Virus record (IMG/VR): IMGVR_UViG_3300046499_000674
Location: 1 to 23,892 of that record
Strand: one strand, 5' to 3'
Source of the DNA: a virus
DNA length: 23,892 nt
The notes below the pieces were generated by a model. It was not told the DNA's origin. It did no database searches and saw only the letters and a list, made by a program, of their open reading frames with translations. The position numbers and the translations under genes are program-made. Positions 6,647 through 12,778 of this stretch are shown here, piece after piece; the stretch's first letter is position 1, and each line of letters opens with the position of its first letter.

Positions 6647-7284
6647 CGCTGCGCCCCCTCGGCGGTAGCAGCAGCGCGCATGTGCGGCGGGTCGCAGTCC
6701 TGAGCGCCCGCGAGACGGCCGGTCGGGCACGGGTACGGCACGAGGCCGTCACCGCCCGCCGCAGCCGCGTCAGCGTCGATGCAGACGGGGCAGGGGCCCA
6801 TCGGGGAGTCCTTGTGCAGGTGCCGGATCTGCTCCACGGAGGCGCGGAGGGTGATCAGTTCGGACTCGCGGCGTGCGGCCAGCTCGCCAAGTTGCCGCTT
6901 CTCCGTGCGGAGCCGCTCGATGGTGGCGCGCTGCTTGTCCATCTCGGCGCCGTCCTCGCGGTGCCAGCGCACCAGCTTGTCGACTTCGCCCCGCTGTTCG
7001 ACCAGCTCGGTGCGGAGGCGGCGGACTTCAGCGAGCAGCGGGGCGATGTCCTGTGGTGCGTGGGCGATGAACTCGCCGAGGGCGCGGTCGCCGATGCTCA
7101 CCACGGCCGAGTGATCGTCGGGCTCGTCCGGCCCGCTGGCCGGGGTGCGGACAACCCACAGGTGGCCGGGGTATCCGTCACCCTCCAAGTCGTCGGTGAG
7201 GACCCACGGTCCGTCGGTGGCGACTTCGGCGCGGGCGCCGATGTCGTCGAGCTGCTGCTCGGTGAGGGGCTTCTGGTCGGTCAT
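6643..7284 (-). CDS. phage coiled-coil protein of the 'ARAxVATxGPW' type
   Basis: This is a 213-residue protein of a kind common in Streptomyces phages. It has an N-terminal motif LDDIGARAEVATDGPW (about 11-26), a beta-rich segment ending DHSAVVSIGDRALGEFIAHA, then DIAPLLAEVRRLRTEL opening a coiled coil that runs to about residue 160. A CPVC pair and later Cys residues near the end may bind zinc. ATG 7284 is chosen because the conserved N-terminal motif begins just after it; the open frame upstream is a shadow. Function is unknown. It is the first gene of a coupled pair with the membrane protein. Confidence 0.8.
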   Translation of the reverse strand: MTDQKPLTEQQLDDIGARAEVATDGPWVLTDDLEGDGYPGHLWVVRTPASGPDEPDDHSAVVSIGDRALGEFIAHAPQDIAPLLAEVRRLRTELVEQRGEVDKLVRWHREDGAEMDKQRATIERLRTEKRQLGELAARRESELITLRASVEQIRHLHKDSPMGPCPVCIDADAAAAGGDGLVPYPCPTGRLAGAQDCDPPHMRAAATAEGAQR

Positions 7285-7346
7285 GGGGTTCTCCGTTCGG
7301 TGGGCGGTTCGCTGGGGTTTGTGCCTACTGCGGGCGGGCCGCGGCG

Positions 7347-7706
7347 TCAGGAGATGTCGAGGATCGTCACGGGCTGCGCACCGGGCGTGCCCTCGCTGCT
7401 GCGGTCGAAGTACCACTCGCAGTCCGGGTCGTCGCCGCGCGCCGGGTCCGGGCTGCGGAAGATCACCCACAGCTCCTCGGTGCGGTTGAACCAGTCGTCG
7501 AGCTCGGCGCTGTAGTCGTCGGCGAGGTTCACGAGGTGGCAGAACACGCGGGCGTGCCGGTTGAAGGCGGCGAAGGCGCGACGGGCGCCAGGGTGGCCGA
7601 GGGCGAGCATGTCGCCGTCCTCGCCGAAGTGGCAGACGGGGATTCCGTAGTGGGTGGCCTCGGTCTCCGGGTCGGTGATCACGGTGGGCTGGGTGTCGGT
7701 GGTCAT
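7347..7706 (-). CDS. hypothetical protein
   Basis: This is a 119-residue acidic protein starting at ATG 7706 behind AGGAG. It looks globular, with beta strands near the start (THYGIPVCHFGEDGDMLAL) and a helical centre rich in aromatic residues (FAAFNRHARVF and DDWFNRTEELWVIF). There is no recognised domain and no metal cluster. Gaps of 62 bases after it and 112 bases before it (7707-7818) set it apart from the coupled neighbours. The upstream gap is GC-rich with imperfect inverted repeats but no site I can name. Confidence 0.7.
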   Translation of the reverse strand: MTTDTQPTVITDPETEATHYGIPVCHFGEDGDMLALGHPGARRAFAAFNRHARVFCHLVNLADDYSAELDDWFNRTEELWVIFRSPDPARGDDPDCEWYFDRSSEGTPGAQPVTILDIS

Positions 7707-7818
7707 CGGGCTTCTCCTGTCGGTGAGTTGGTTTGTCCAGGTTTCGCATCCCGCCCCGGTCGGGCTGGTGTGCGCCGCTTCCCCGGCCCGAGGGTCGGGC
7801 GGCAAACAACGGGCGACG

Positions 7819-8019
7819 TCACGCGGCTGGGCGTCGTCGGCGTTCGTCGCGGGCGCGATGTACCTCGGAGTACGCGGACAGCAGCCGGCTGGTGGCCCAA
7901 CGGTGTCCGCAGGAGGGGCACTGGTAGCCGTGGACGATCGAGTCGCCGCGGCGTTTCTCGGCGGCCGGGGATATGCCGCGCTGACAGCAGTTGGGGCACG
8001 AGTCGGTCATGGCGTTCAC
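7819..8019 (-). CDS. small zinc-ribbon protein
   Basis: This is a 66-residue protein with two knuckles, CPNC near the N-terminus (SCPNCCQRG) and CPSCGHRW in the middle, the classical zinc-ribbon pattern. A basic C-terminal tail follows (RARDERRRRPAA). The GTG at 8019 overlaps the helicase stop as GTGA (8016-8019), so it is co-translated with the helicase; ATG 8010 is an in-frame alternative. It may bind DNA or RNA or assist the replisome; that is inferred only from fold and position. Confidence 0.75.
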   Translation of the reverse strand: MNAMTDSCPNCCQRGISPAAEKRRGDSIVHGYQCPSCGHRWATSRLLSAYSEVHRARDERRRRPAA

Positions 8020-9377
8020 GTCTGCGCCATGTCGACGAAGCGGGAGTAGTGGCCCTGGAAGGCAGTGGTGATCGTTGCCGTCGGGCCGCCGCGGTTCTTC
8101 GCGACGATGAAGTCGGCCTCGCCGGCGCGCGGGGATTCCTTGTCGTAGGCGTCCTCGCGGTGCAGGAGGATCACCATGTTGGCGTCCTGCTCGATCGCCC
8201 CGGATTCCCGGAGGTCGGACAGTAGGGGCTTCTTGTCGGTGCGCTGTTCGGCGCCGCGGTTCAGCTGCGACATGGCGATCACGGGGACCTGGAGTTCTGC
8301 GGCGAGCTTCTTCAGGCTGCGGCTGATCTTCGCGACTTCCTGCTGCCGGTTCTCGGTGCGGCCGGACAGTTCGCCTTCCATCAGCTGGAGGTAGTCGATG
8401 ACGACGAGCCGCAGGTCTCGCTTGCGCTTGATGCGCCGGCAGTGAGAGCGGATCTTCGTCAGCGTCAGGCCGGGGTCGTCGACGATGTCGAGCGGCGCAG
8501 CGTTGATCATCGGCCAGGCTTTGGCGAGGCGGGTCCAGTCGTCGTCCGTCATGCCGTTCTGGCTCTGAAGGTGGTGGAGGGCGACCCGCGCCTGAGCGGA
8601 AGCGATCTTCATCTTGAGCTCGGTGCGGGACATTTCCAGGCTGAAGAACACGGCCGGGAGGCCTTCGACGATCGTCGCGTGGCGGACGATGTCGGTGCCG
8701 AGCGTGGACTTTCCGATGGCGGGCCGGGCCGCGATGACGATGAGCTGGCCGGGCTGAAGGCCGTTGGTCAGCGAATCGAAGTCCGTGAACCCGGTCTTCA
8801 CGCCGCGGGCCGGCCCGTTCTTCTGCAGCTCTTCCAACTGCTCCAGGAAGTCTTCGCCGTCGGCGCCGATGAGGGTGTCTTCGTCGCCGCGGGTGGTGTC
8901 GTCGACGATGCCGTCGACTTCGGCTCGCAGATCGTCGAGGAGTTCCCCGGTCTCGCCTGTGCCGCCGGCGATCTCGTTCAGGGTGCGGTGACAGGCGGCC
9001 TGCAGGTTCCTCAGTACGGCTTTCTGGCGGACGATCTCGGCGTAGTACTCGCCGCTTGTGGCGCTTGGCGCCTGCTGGACGAGGTGGTGCAGGTAGGTGG
9101 CGCCTCCGACTCGGCTGACGTCGCCGGTTTTGGTCAGGTCGTCGGCCAGGACGATCGGGTCGACGGGTGCACCGTCGAGGTAGCGGGCAACGATCGCGCT
9201 GAAGATCGTCTGGTGGGCGGGCCGGTAGAAGTCGGCAGGGTTCTTGATGAGCTCAGTGACGTCGGCGATCGCGTCGCGGGACAGGAGCATCGAGGAGAGG
9301 GTGGCCATTTCAGCGGCCAGGTCGTGCGGGGGCAGGGACTCTCGCTGCGGCTCGGGCTCGTAGTCGTCGTGGGTCAC
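8016..9377 (-). CDS. dnaB: DnaB-type replicative DNA helicase
   Basis: This is a 453-residue protein, full length for the family. Residues about 15-115 are the DnaB N-terminal domain, starting with the typical PPHDLAAEMATLSSMLLS. The C-terminal RecA-like motor has Walker A ARPAIGKST (217-225), H1a-type FFSLEMSRTEL (244-254), Walker B LVVIDYLQL (324-332), a motif with SQLNRGAEQR (370-379), LSDLRESGAIEQDA (386-399) and the KNRGG finger (427-431). It unwinds the fork 5'-3' as a hexamer. The GTG start at 9377 overlaps the loader stop as GTGA. The Walker A has Ala where Gly is usual (ARP rather than GRP), a mild variation unlikely to kill activity. Confidence 0.97.
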   Translation of the reverse strand: MTHDDYEPEPQRESLPPHDLAAEMATLSSMLLSRDAIADVTELIKNPADFYRPAHQTIFSAIVARYLDGAPVDPIVLADDLTKTGDVSRVGGATYLHHLVQQAPSATSGEYYAEIVRQKAVLRNLQAACHRTLNEIAGGTGETGELLDDLRAEVDGIVDDTTRGDEDTLIGADGEDFLEQLEELQKNGPARGVKTGFTDFDSLTNGLQPGQLIVIAARPAIGKSTLGTDIVRHATIVEGLPAVFFSLEMSRTELKMKIASAQARVALHHLQSQNGMTDDDWTRLAKAWPMINAAPLDIVDDPGLTLTKIRSHCRRIKRKRDLRLVVIDYLQLMEGELSGRTENRQQEVAKISRSLKKLAAELQVPVIAMSQLNRGAEQRTDKKPLLSDLRESGAIEQDANMVILLHREDAYDKESPRAGEADFIVAKNRGGPTATITTAFQGHYSRFVDMAQT

Positions 9378-9955
9378 TGAGTGTTGCCCTTCCTGAGGTC
9401 GTCCCCGGTGAAGCGGGCGACGGTGGCGCCGTCGCCAATGCGGGATGCGGCGCGGTCGCCGAGGACGTTGCGGAGTTCGCCGGTGGTCAGGTTCGTCGCG
9501 ATGACCGTCGGGCGACGGTTCTGCCAGCGGCTGTCGATGAGCTCGCTGATGGCGTCGGCCGTCCAGTCGTTGACGGCGCGGGCTCCGAGGTCGTCGATGG
9601 CGTACAGGTCTGCCTCGCGCCACCTGGTGAGCGCCTCGTGGTCGACGGGCCTGTCGGTGGCGATCTTGACGTCGTAGGTGGTGGCGATGCGGAACAGCCC
9701 CTGCCAGCCGCAGCGGATGAGGATCTCGTTGAGCTTCCACAGGTGCCACGTTTTGGTGGTGCCGATCACGCCGGTGAGGATGAGCGATCCGTGGCTGCCG
9801 GCCAGGAATCCGTCCATCCAGGCGCGGACGTCGGTCCTGAGGTTGCCGGGCTCGTTGAAGGCGGCGGGGCGGCGGTCGAGGAACGCTTGGAGGCGGTTGG
9901 CGACGGCTTCGGCTCGGGCCTCGGCCCGCCAGGCGTCGTGGTCGGTGGTGGTCAT
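9374..9955 (-). CDS. DnaC-like AAA+ helicase loader with degenerate Walker A
   Basis: This is a 193-residue, single AAA+ domain protein between initiator and helicase, the place and size of a DnaC/IstB-type loader. Walker A is at 62-69 (GVIGTTKT): the Lys-Thr pair is present but the preceding glycine is Thr. Walker B is LYAIDD (117-122), sensor I is VIATN (151-155), and the sensor II/arginine region is SRIGDG (171-176). It should deliver the helicase to origin single strands. ATG 9955 overlaps the initiator stop as ATGA (9952-9955). Confidence 0.88.
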   Translation of the reverse strand: MTTTDHDAWRAEARAEAVANRLQAFLDRRPAAFNEPGNLRTDVRAWMDGFLAGSHGSLILTGVIGTTKTWHLWKLNEILIRCGWQGLFRIATTYDVKIATDRPVDHEALTRWREADLYAIDDLGARAVNDWTADAISELIDSRWQNRRPTVIATNLTTGELRNVLGDRAASRIGDGATVARFTGDDLRKGNTQ

Positions 9956-10884
9956 GATGCGAACAGGTCCTCAACTTTCGAATTCGTGTAGTCGTCTGCG
10001 GTGTGCGAGTCGACGCGGGATCCGGTGCTGCCAACAGAGCGGAGCTGGGGGCGATTGGCGCGCTCGCTGGCGTACTTGGCTGAGCGGCGGATCCACTTCT
10101 GCCATTCGGCTGGCCAGTTGGGGCGGCGGACGTGCTGGGCGCGGAAGTGGTCGACGAATTGCGCGGTCTCGTAGTCGATGTCGAGGCCGGGGCCGAAGGT
10201 GCGCAGCGACCAGGCACGCATGGCGTCGGTGAGTTCGAAGCCGTCGTCGTCGATCGGGGCGGGGCCGTCAGGCTCAGTGGCGCGCCCAATAGGACGTGAA
10301 CCCTCTCCCCCTACATCAGCCATATCTATGGGGTTCGGGTCGGGTCGGGTCGGGGCGTCGTTAGTAACGCCGTTACGAAACTTGCTGACCTGCGACTCTT
10401 CCTCGAGAACGGCACCCTCTGAAGTCGCCGTCGTGTCGCCGTCGTGCTGCGGTCGTGTCGCCGTCGTGTCGCCGTCGTGCGTTTCGCCGTCTTCCGTAAC
10501 GCCGTTACTGCGCCCGTTACTTGACCCGCTCGGGGGCGGCGTCGGCTTTCCGTTGCGGCGCTTGCGGAACGCCTCCTGCCGCGCGGCGTTCTTCTTCCGC
10601 TCCGCGAGCACCTGGTCGCGCGACGGGTTGTAGTCCAGGTAGTCGTGGATCGCCCAGCCGTCCTCGGTGCGGTCCCACAGGCCGGCGTCCCGGAGCTGCT
10701 GCGCAGTCGCCTTGATATTGCGGACGTTCGCCACCAGCGCCAGCTCGCGGTCGCTGATGTGCCCGTCCGTCAGGTTCTCGGCGCACCAGCACATGGCGGA
10801 GACGTGCAGCCGGAACGCCCGGTCGGACAACAGCGCGATCTTCCGGTGGGAAGGGAAGCGGTCGTCGAGCTTGACCCAGGGCAT
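9952..10884 (-). CDS. replication initiator / replisome organiser (DnaD-like architecture)
   Basis: This is a 310-residue protein. The N-terminal 110 residues (WVKLDDRFPSHRKIALLS onward) form a winged-helix domain of the type found in phage replisome organisers. A long polar linker follows (about 110-215, rich in T, D, G, S, N). The C-terminal helical part (about 215-285) contains AEWQKWIRRSAKY, resembling the DnaD C-terminal helicase-loading module. Its neighbours, a DnaC-like loader and DnaB, support the role. The linker is encoded by DNA full of repeats (10364-10520), so the gene probably carries the origin it acts on, as in lambda O. ATG 10884 has a purine-rich site GAAAGAAG upstream. Confidence 0.85.
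   Translation of the reverse strand: MPWVKLDDRFPSHRKIALLSDRAFRLHVSAMCWCAENLTDGHISDRELALVANVRNIKATAQQLRDAGLWDRTEDGWAIHDYLDYNPSRDQVLAERKKNAARQEAFRKRRNGKPTPPPSGSSNGRSNGVTEDGETHDGDTTATRPQHDGDTTATSEGAVLEEESQVSKFRNGVTNDAPTRPDPNPIDMADVGGEGSRPIGRATEPDGPAPIDDDGFELTDAMRAWSLRTFGPGLDIDYETAQFVDHFRAQHVRRPNWPAEWQKWIRRSAKYASERANRPQLRSVGSTGSRVDSHTADDYTNSKVEDLFAS
10364..10376. repeat. 13-bp palindrome, copy 1
   Basis: GTAACG-C-CGTTAC is a perfect inverted repeat around one central base. The identical 13-mer recurs at 10496-10508. It flanks the tandem 11-bp units and is a plausible dimer binding site for the initiator. Confidence 0.85.
10424..10478. repeat. five tandem 11-bp units (iteron-like)
   Basis: The unit GTCGCCGTCGT occurs at 10424, 10435, 10457 and 10468, with a diverged copy GCTGCGGTCGT at 10446. 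The period of 11 bp is about one helical turn but not a multiple of three. The same bases are therefore read in different frames in successive copies, so protein selection alone does not explain the identity. Confidence 0.9.
10496..10508. repeat. 13-bp palindrome, copy 2
   Basis: This copy is identical to 10364-10376. It is followed six bases later by a half site CCGTTAC (10514-10520). Confidence 0.85.
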
Positions 10885-10977
10885 TGGAGCTTCTTTCGAG
10901 AGGTGTGGTTAAGGACTTCTGGGCGCGCGGAACCAGGGCCTCTAGGGGGGCGCCGATGAACGGCTGACGCTTGCCCC

Positions 10978-11015
10978 GTAGCCAACATTACTGTGGCCAC
11001 AGTAATGTTGGCTAC
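10978..11015. promoter_or_regulatory. perfect 38-bp palindrome in the divergent control region
   Basis: Every one of 19 base pairs matches across the axis between 10996 and 10997; the core is ACTGTGGCCACAGT and the outer arm begins GTAGCCAACATT. It sits between the leftward initiator gene (start 10884) and the rightward HTH gene (start 11062), 47 and 93 bases from the two starts, where both promoters must lie. It is AT-richer than its surroundings. Most likely it is an operator bound by a dimeric or tetrameric repressor. A smaller inverted repeat, CAGTTG-TC-CAACTG (11015-11028), and a 10-bp palindrome, GGCCTAGGCC (11034-11043), follow directly. I cannot place -10/-35 boxes with confidence. 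Confidence 0.85.
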
Positions 11016-11061
11016 AGTTGTCCAACTGGATGTGGCCTAGGCCGTGTGGGACCATGCGGCC

Positions 11062-11325
11062 ATGAGCGAGGAGGAGACCGTGACCCGCCTGAAGGAGGCG
11101 GCCGAGGCGAAGCGTGCCGCCGAAGAGGCCGCGACCAAGCAGTTCGAGGACGCCGTAGCTGCTGCGCTGCTCGAGGGCCTGAAGCCCAAAACGGTGGCCG
11201 CCGCGACCGGCTACAGCTACGAGACGATCCGCCGGATCGCCCGCAAGCGAAACATCGAGCCCCTGCGCGAGCCGACCGTCACCAGCAGGAAGAAAGCCCA
11301 GTCGGCCGACGGCTCCGAGTCCTGA
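11062..11325 (+). CDS. small helix-turn-helix protein, divergent regulator candidate
   Basis: This is an 87-residue protein. The N-terminal half is a charged Ala/Glu/Lys helix (MSEEETVTRLKEAAEAKRAA). The second half has an HTH: LLEGLKPKTVAAATGYSYETIRRIARKRNI, with its recognition helix around the YSYETIRRIARK stretch. It ends in a basic tail. It is the only rightward gene between 3205 and the right end of the window, and it is transcribed away from the replication genes across the palindromic region, as a repressor or Cro/Cox-like regulator would be. The start is uncertain: ATG 11062 has a weak site, while GTG 11080 has GAGGAGGAG (11068-11076) just before it; GTG 11044 is less likely. Confidence 0.8.
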   Translation: MSEEETVTRLKEAAEAKRAAEEAATKQFEDAVAAALLEGLKPKTVAAATGYSYETIRRIARKRNIEPLREPTVTSRKKAQSADGSES

Positions 11326-11348
11326 TCGCACGTCCCCTCCTCTCGTCC

Positions 11349-11370
11349 AGGCCCTGCTTCCGCAGGGCCT
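11349..11370. terminator. bidirectional terminator between convergent genes
   Basis: A perfect 9-bp stem (AGGCCCTGC at 11349-11357 with GCAGGGCCT at 11362-11370) with a TTCC loop lies in the 58 bases between the stop of the rightward HTH gene and the stop of the leftward CoiA-like gene. A pyrimidine-rich run with TTTCC follows on the plus strand. Confidence 0.75.
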
Positions 11371-11383
11371 CTGCCATTTCCTG

Positions 11384-12562
11384 CTAGCGGGCGCGCCAGT
11401 AGCTGACGGGCTGGTGTTCCTCGCATCGCCAGCCAGCCGCGTACAGGCGTGCCCGCTGGCCGCACTTCGGTCGGCCGGTGTCGCAAATGCCGGGGACCGG
11501 GCGGGGGATCGCTGGCGCGACCAGTTCCGATGCCGCGGTGGCGCCTCGCGGCGGGGCGGACAGGTCGACGGCCTGAGCTCGCATCGCTTCCAGCTCGGCT
11601 TCCTTGGCGCGGGAGTGCCCGTCGCGCCTGCCGTTCCGGGTGCGCGCACCCTCGGCAGGCGACCCGTCGGTCTGCGGTACGGCCGGGCTGGCTATGTACG
11701 CGAGGTACTGGCCGTATGACGCCATGTCGGTCCAGAAGAACTTGGGCGCCCGAAGTACGTTGGCGTCGACGACGGGCATATAGGCACCGATGGGTGCACC
11801 GCGAAGAACGTCGTCCAACTGGCCGGCCGTGACCTGCCCGCGAGCGTGGGGCTTGCCGCATCCGCTGAACTTGCTGTGCGGACACTCGTAGCCGTTGCGC
11901 ACGGTGCAGGTGTAGATCTCTATGCGGTAGATACCGCCGCGGAACTCGTGCCGGTAGTTGGGGTTCGCGATCACCTTCAGCGGAAGGCCGCCGTCAGTGC
12001 GCAGAATCGGCACCTGGCCCCGCACCTTGTCGCTGGTGGCGTGCCACATGGCGGTGCGTCCGACCCCAGCGGCCAGGCGCGTCCTTTCGGGCGCGCTGTA
12101 TCGGCCGGTGGCGCTGAACGGTGAGTGCTGGTGCTCGTAGGCGATCGTGAGCGTGCCGGTCAGCAGCACGTCGGCGCGGGTCTTCCTGTCCGCCGCCCAG
12201 GCTTCCTTCCGCGGGTTGTAGCCCTCGGCCTCGCCGATCGTGAAAGCGCGGTGGTTGTAGGCCCGGTGTTCCGGCGTCTCGACGGGCTCGTAGTCGTGGT
12301 CGGGTCGCGACTCGCCCGGCTGGTGGCTGCAGACGCGCGTGCCCCTGCTGGTGCTGTACGTCCTCAGCCACTGGATCTCGCGGTACAGCTCCCAGCACTT
12401 GGCGCACTGGACGAGCTTGATCTTCGTTGAGTTCGCGTTCCGTCCGCGCAACTCTTCCCACTCGCTGCTGGTGAGCTCTGCCGCGTCGACAACACCCTTG
12501 TCGTTCCGCGGAGCACGGGCGCAGACTTTGCCGTCCGTGATGATGATCTGGTTGTTCAGCAC
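11384..12562 (-). CDS. CoiA-like PD-(D/E)XK nuclease-domain protein with zinc clusters
   Basis: This is a 392-residue protein from GTG 12562 behind AAAGGAG. Residues 53-80 hold CAKC and CSH, a probable zinc knuckle. The segment 96-180 fits the nuclease fold of the competence protein CoiA: HRAYNHRAF, R-A-D131 (the metal Asp in RADVLL), then A-Y-E143-H-Q145-H-S in the place of the ExQ/ExK strand, then ERTRLAAGV. A second Cys/His group follows at 219-239, and near the C-terminus ICDTGRPKCGQRARLYAAGW-type residues form a third, of a kind seen at the ends of actinophage proteins. The role could be DNA processing or recombination. The homology is from motif recall, not a search; a zinc-protein of unknown role is the alternative. 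Confidence 0.7.
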   Translation of the reverse strand: MLNNQIIITDGKVCARAPRNDKGVVDAAELTSSEWEELRGRNANSTKIKLVQCAKCWELYREIQWLRTYSTSRGTRVCSHQPGESRPDHDYEPVETPEHRAYNHRAFTIGEAEGYNPRKEAWAADRKTRADVLLTGTLTIAYEHQHSPFSATGRYSAPERTRLAAGVGRTAMWHATSDKVRGQVPILRTDGGLPLKVIANPNYRHEFRGGIYRIEIYTCTVRNGYECPHSKFSGCGKPHARGQVTAGQLDDVLRGAPIGAYMPVVDANVLRAPKFFWTDMASYGQYLAYIASPAVPQTDGSPAEGARTRNGRRDGHSRAKEAELEAMRAQAVDLSAPPRGATAASELVAPAIPRPVPGICDTGRPKCGQRARLYAAGWRCEEHQPVSYWRAR

Positions 12563-12592
12563 GGGTACGCGCTCCTTTCGGTCGAGCCTCCG

Positions 12593-12613
12593 GCCCCGCC
12601 TGTACGGCGGGGC
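12593..12613 (-). terminator. intergenic hairpin before the CoiA-like gene
   Basis: A perfect 8-bp stem (GCCCCGCC at 12593-12600 with GGCGGGGC at 12606-12613) with a 5-base loop lies in the 66-base gap between the stop at 12629 and the start at 12562. It probably ends or attenuates the methylase transcript. The rest of the gap holds only the ribosome binding site. Confidence 0.65.
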
Positions 12614-12628
12614 TTCGTCGTGTCCGGG

Positions 12629-12778
12629 CTAGTGGTTGTGGCCGTCTTGGATGCGGCGTTCGCGGTCTCGGTCGACGCGCCAGCTGGTGCACCGCGGGCA
12701 GGTTTTGCAGGGGTGCGGTGCGGCGATGCGGTGGCCGATCCAGTCGTGGCCGCACCGGCAGCGGGGGCCTTCCTTCAT
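12629..12778 (-). CDS. 49-residue zinc-binding protein
   Basis: This is a 49-residue protein from ATG 12778, overlapping the methylase stop as ATGA (12775-12778). It contains CRCGHDWIGH, then PHPCKTCPRC, giving Cys/His ligands C8, C10, H11, H16, H22, C24, C27 and C30 in a compact knuckle. A charged tail follows. Tiny Cys-knuckle proteins of this kind are common in Streptomyces phages with no assigned role. The coupling to the methylase suggests joint expression. Confidence 0.75.
   Translation of the reverse strand: MKEGPRCRCGHDWIGHRIAAPHPCKTCPRCTSWRVDRDRERRIQDGHNH

Larger units (their letters stand above)
10364..10520. other. candidate replication origin inside the initiator gene
   Basis: Within the stretch coding for the unstructured linker lie two identical 13-bp palindromes (10364-10376 and 10496-10508, GTAACGCCGTTAC), a further half copy CCGTTAC (10514-10520) and, between them, five tandem 11-bp units. 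An AT-richer patch (10309-10335) adjoins on one side. This is the design of lambdoid and other phage origins, in which the initiator gene contains its own binding sites. The assignment is inference from arrangement. Confidence 0.6.

Noticed and set aside
8442-9380. 312-residue plus-strand ORF opposite the helicase
   Set aside because: It is the shadow of DnaB, whose motifs are unambiguous.
8016-10289. One 757-residue fusion of loader and helicase
   Set aside because: The helicase frame stays open upstream, but that part is the loader and initiator genes read out of frame. GTG 9377 with a GTGA overlap and a full DnaB domain from there on is the better start.
10424-10478. CRISPR array
   Set aside because: The 11-bp units are directly adjacent without spacers and lie inside a coding gene; this is an iteron-type tandem repeat.
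10978-11015. Protelomerase (telomere resolution) site
   Set aside because: A long perfect palindrome is what such enzymes use, but no protelomerase or partition gene is seen and the site sits in a divergent promoter region. An operator is simpler; whole-genome ends would decide.
10978-11015. Rho-independent terminator
   Set aside because: It has no loop, no T tract and lies upstream of both flanking genes rather than after a stop.
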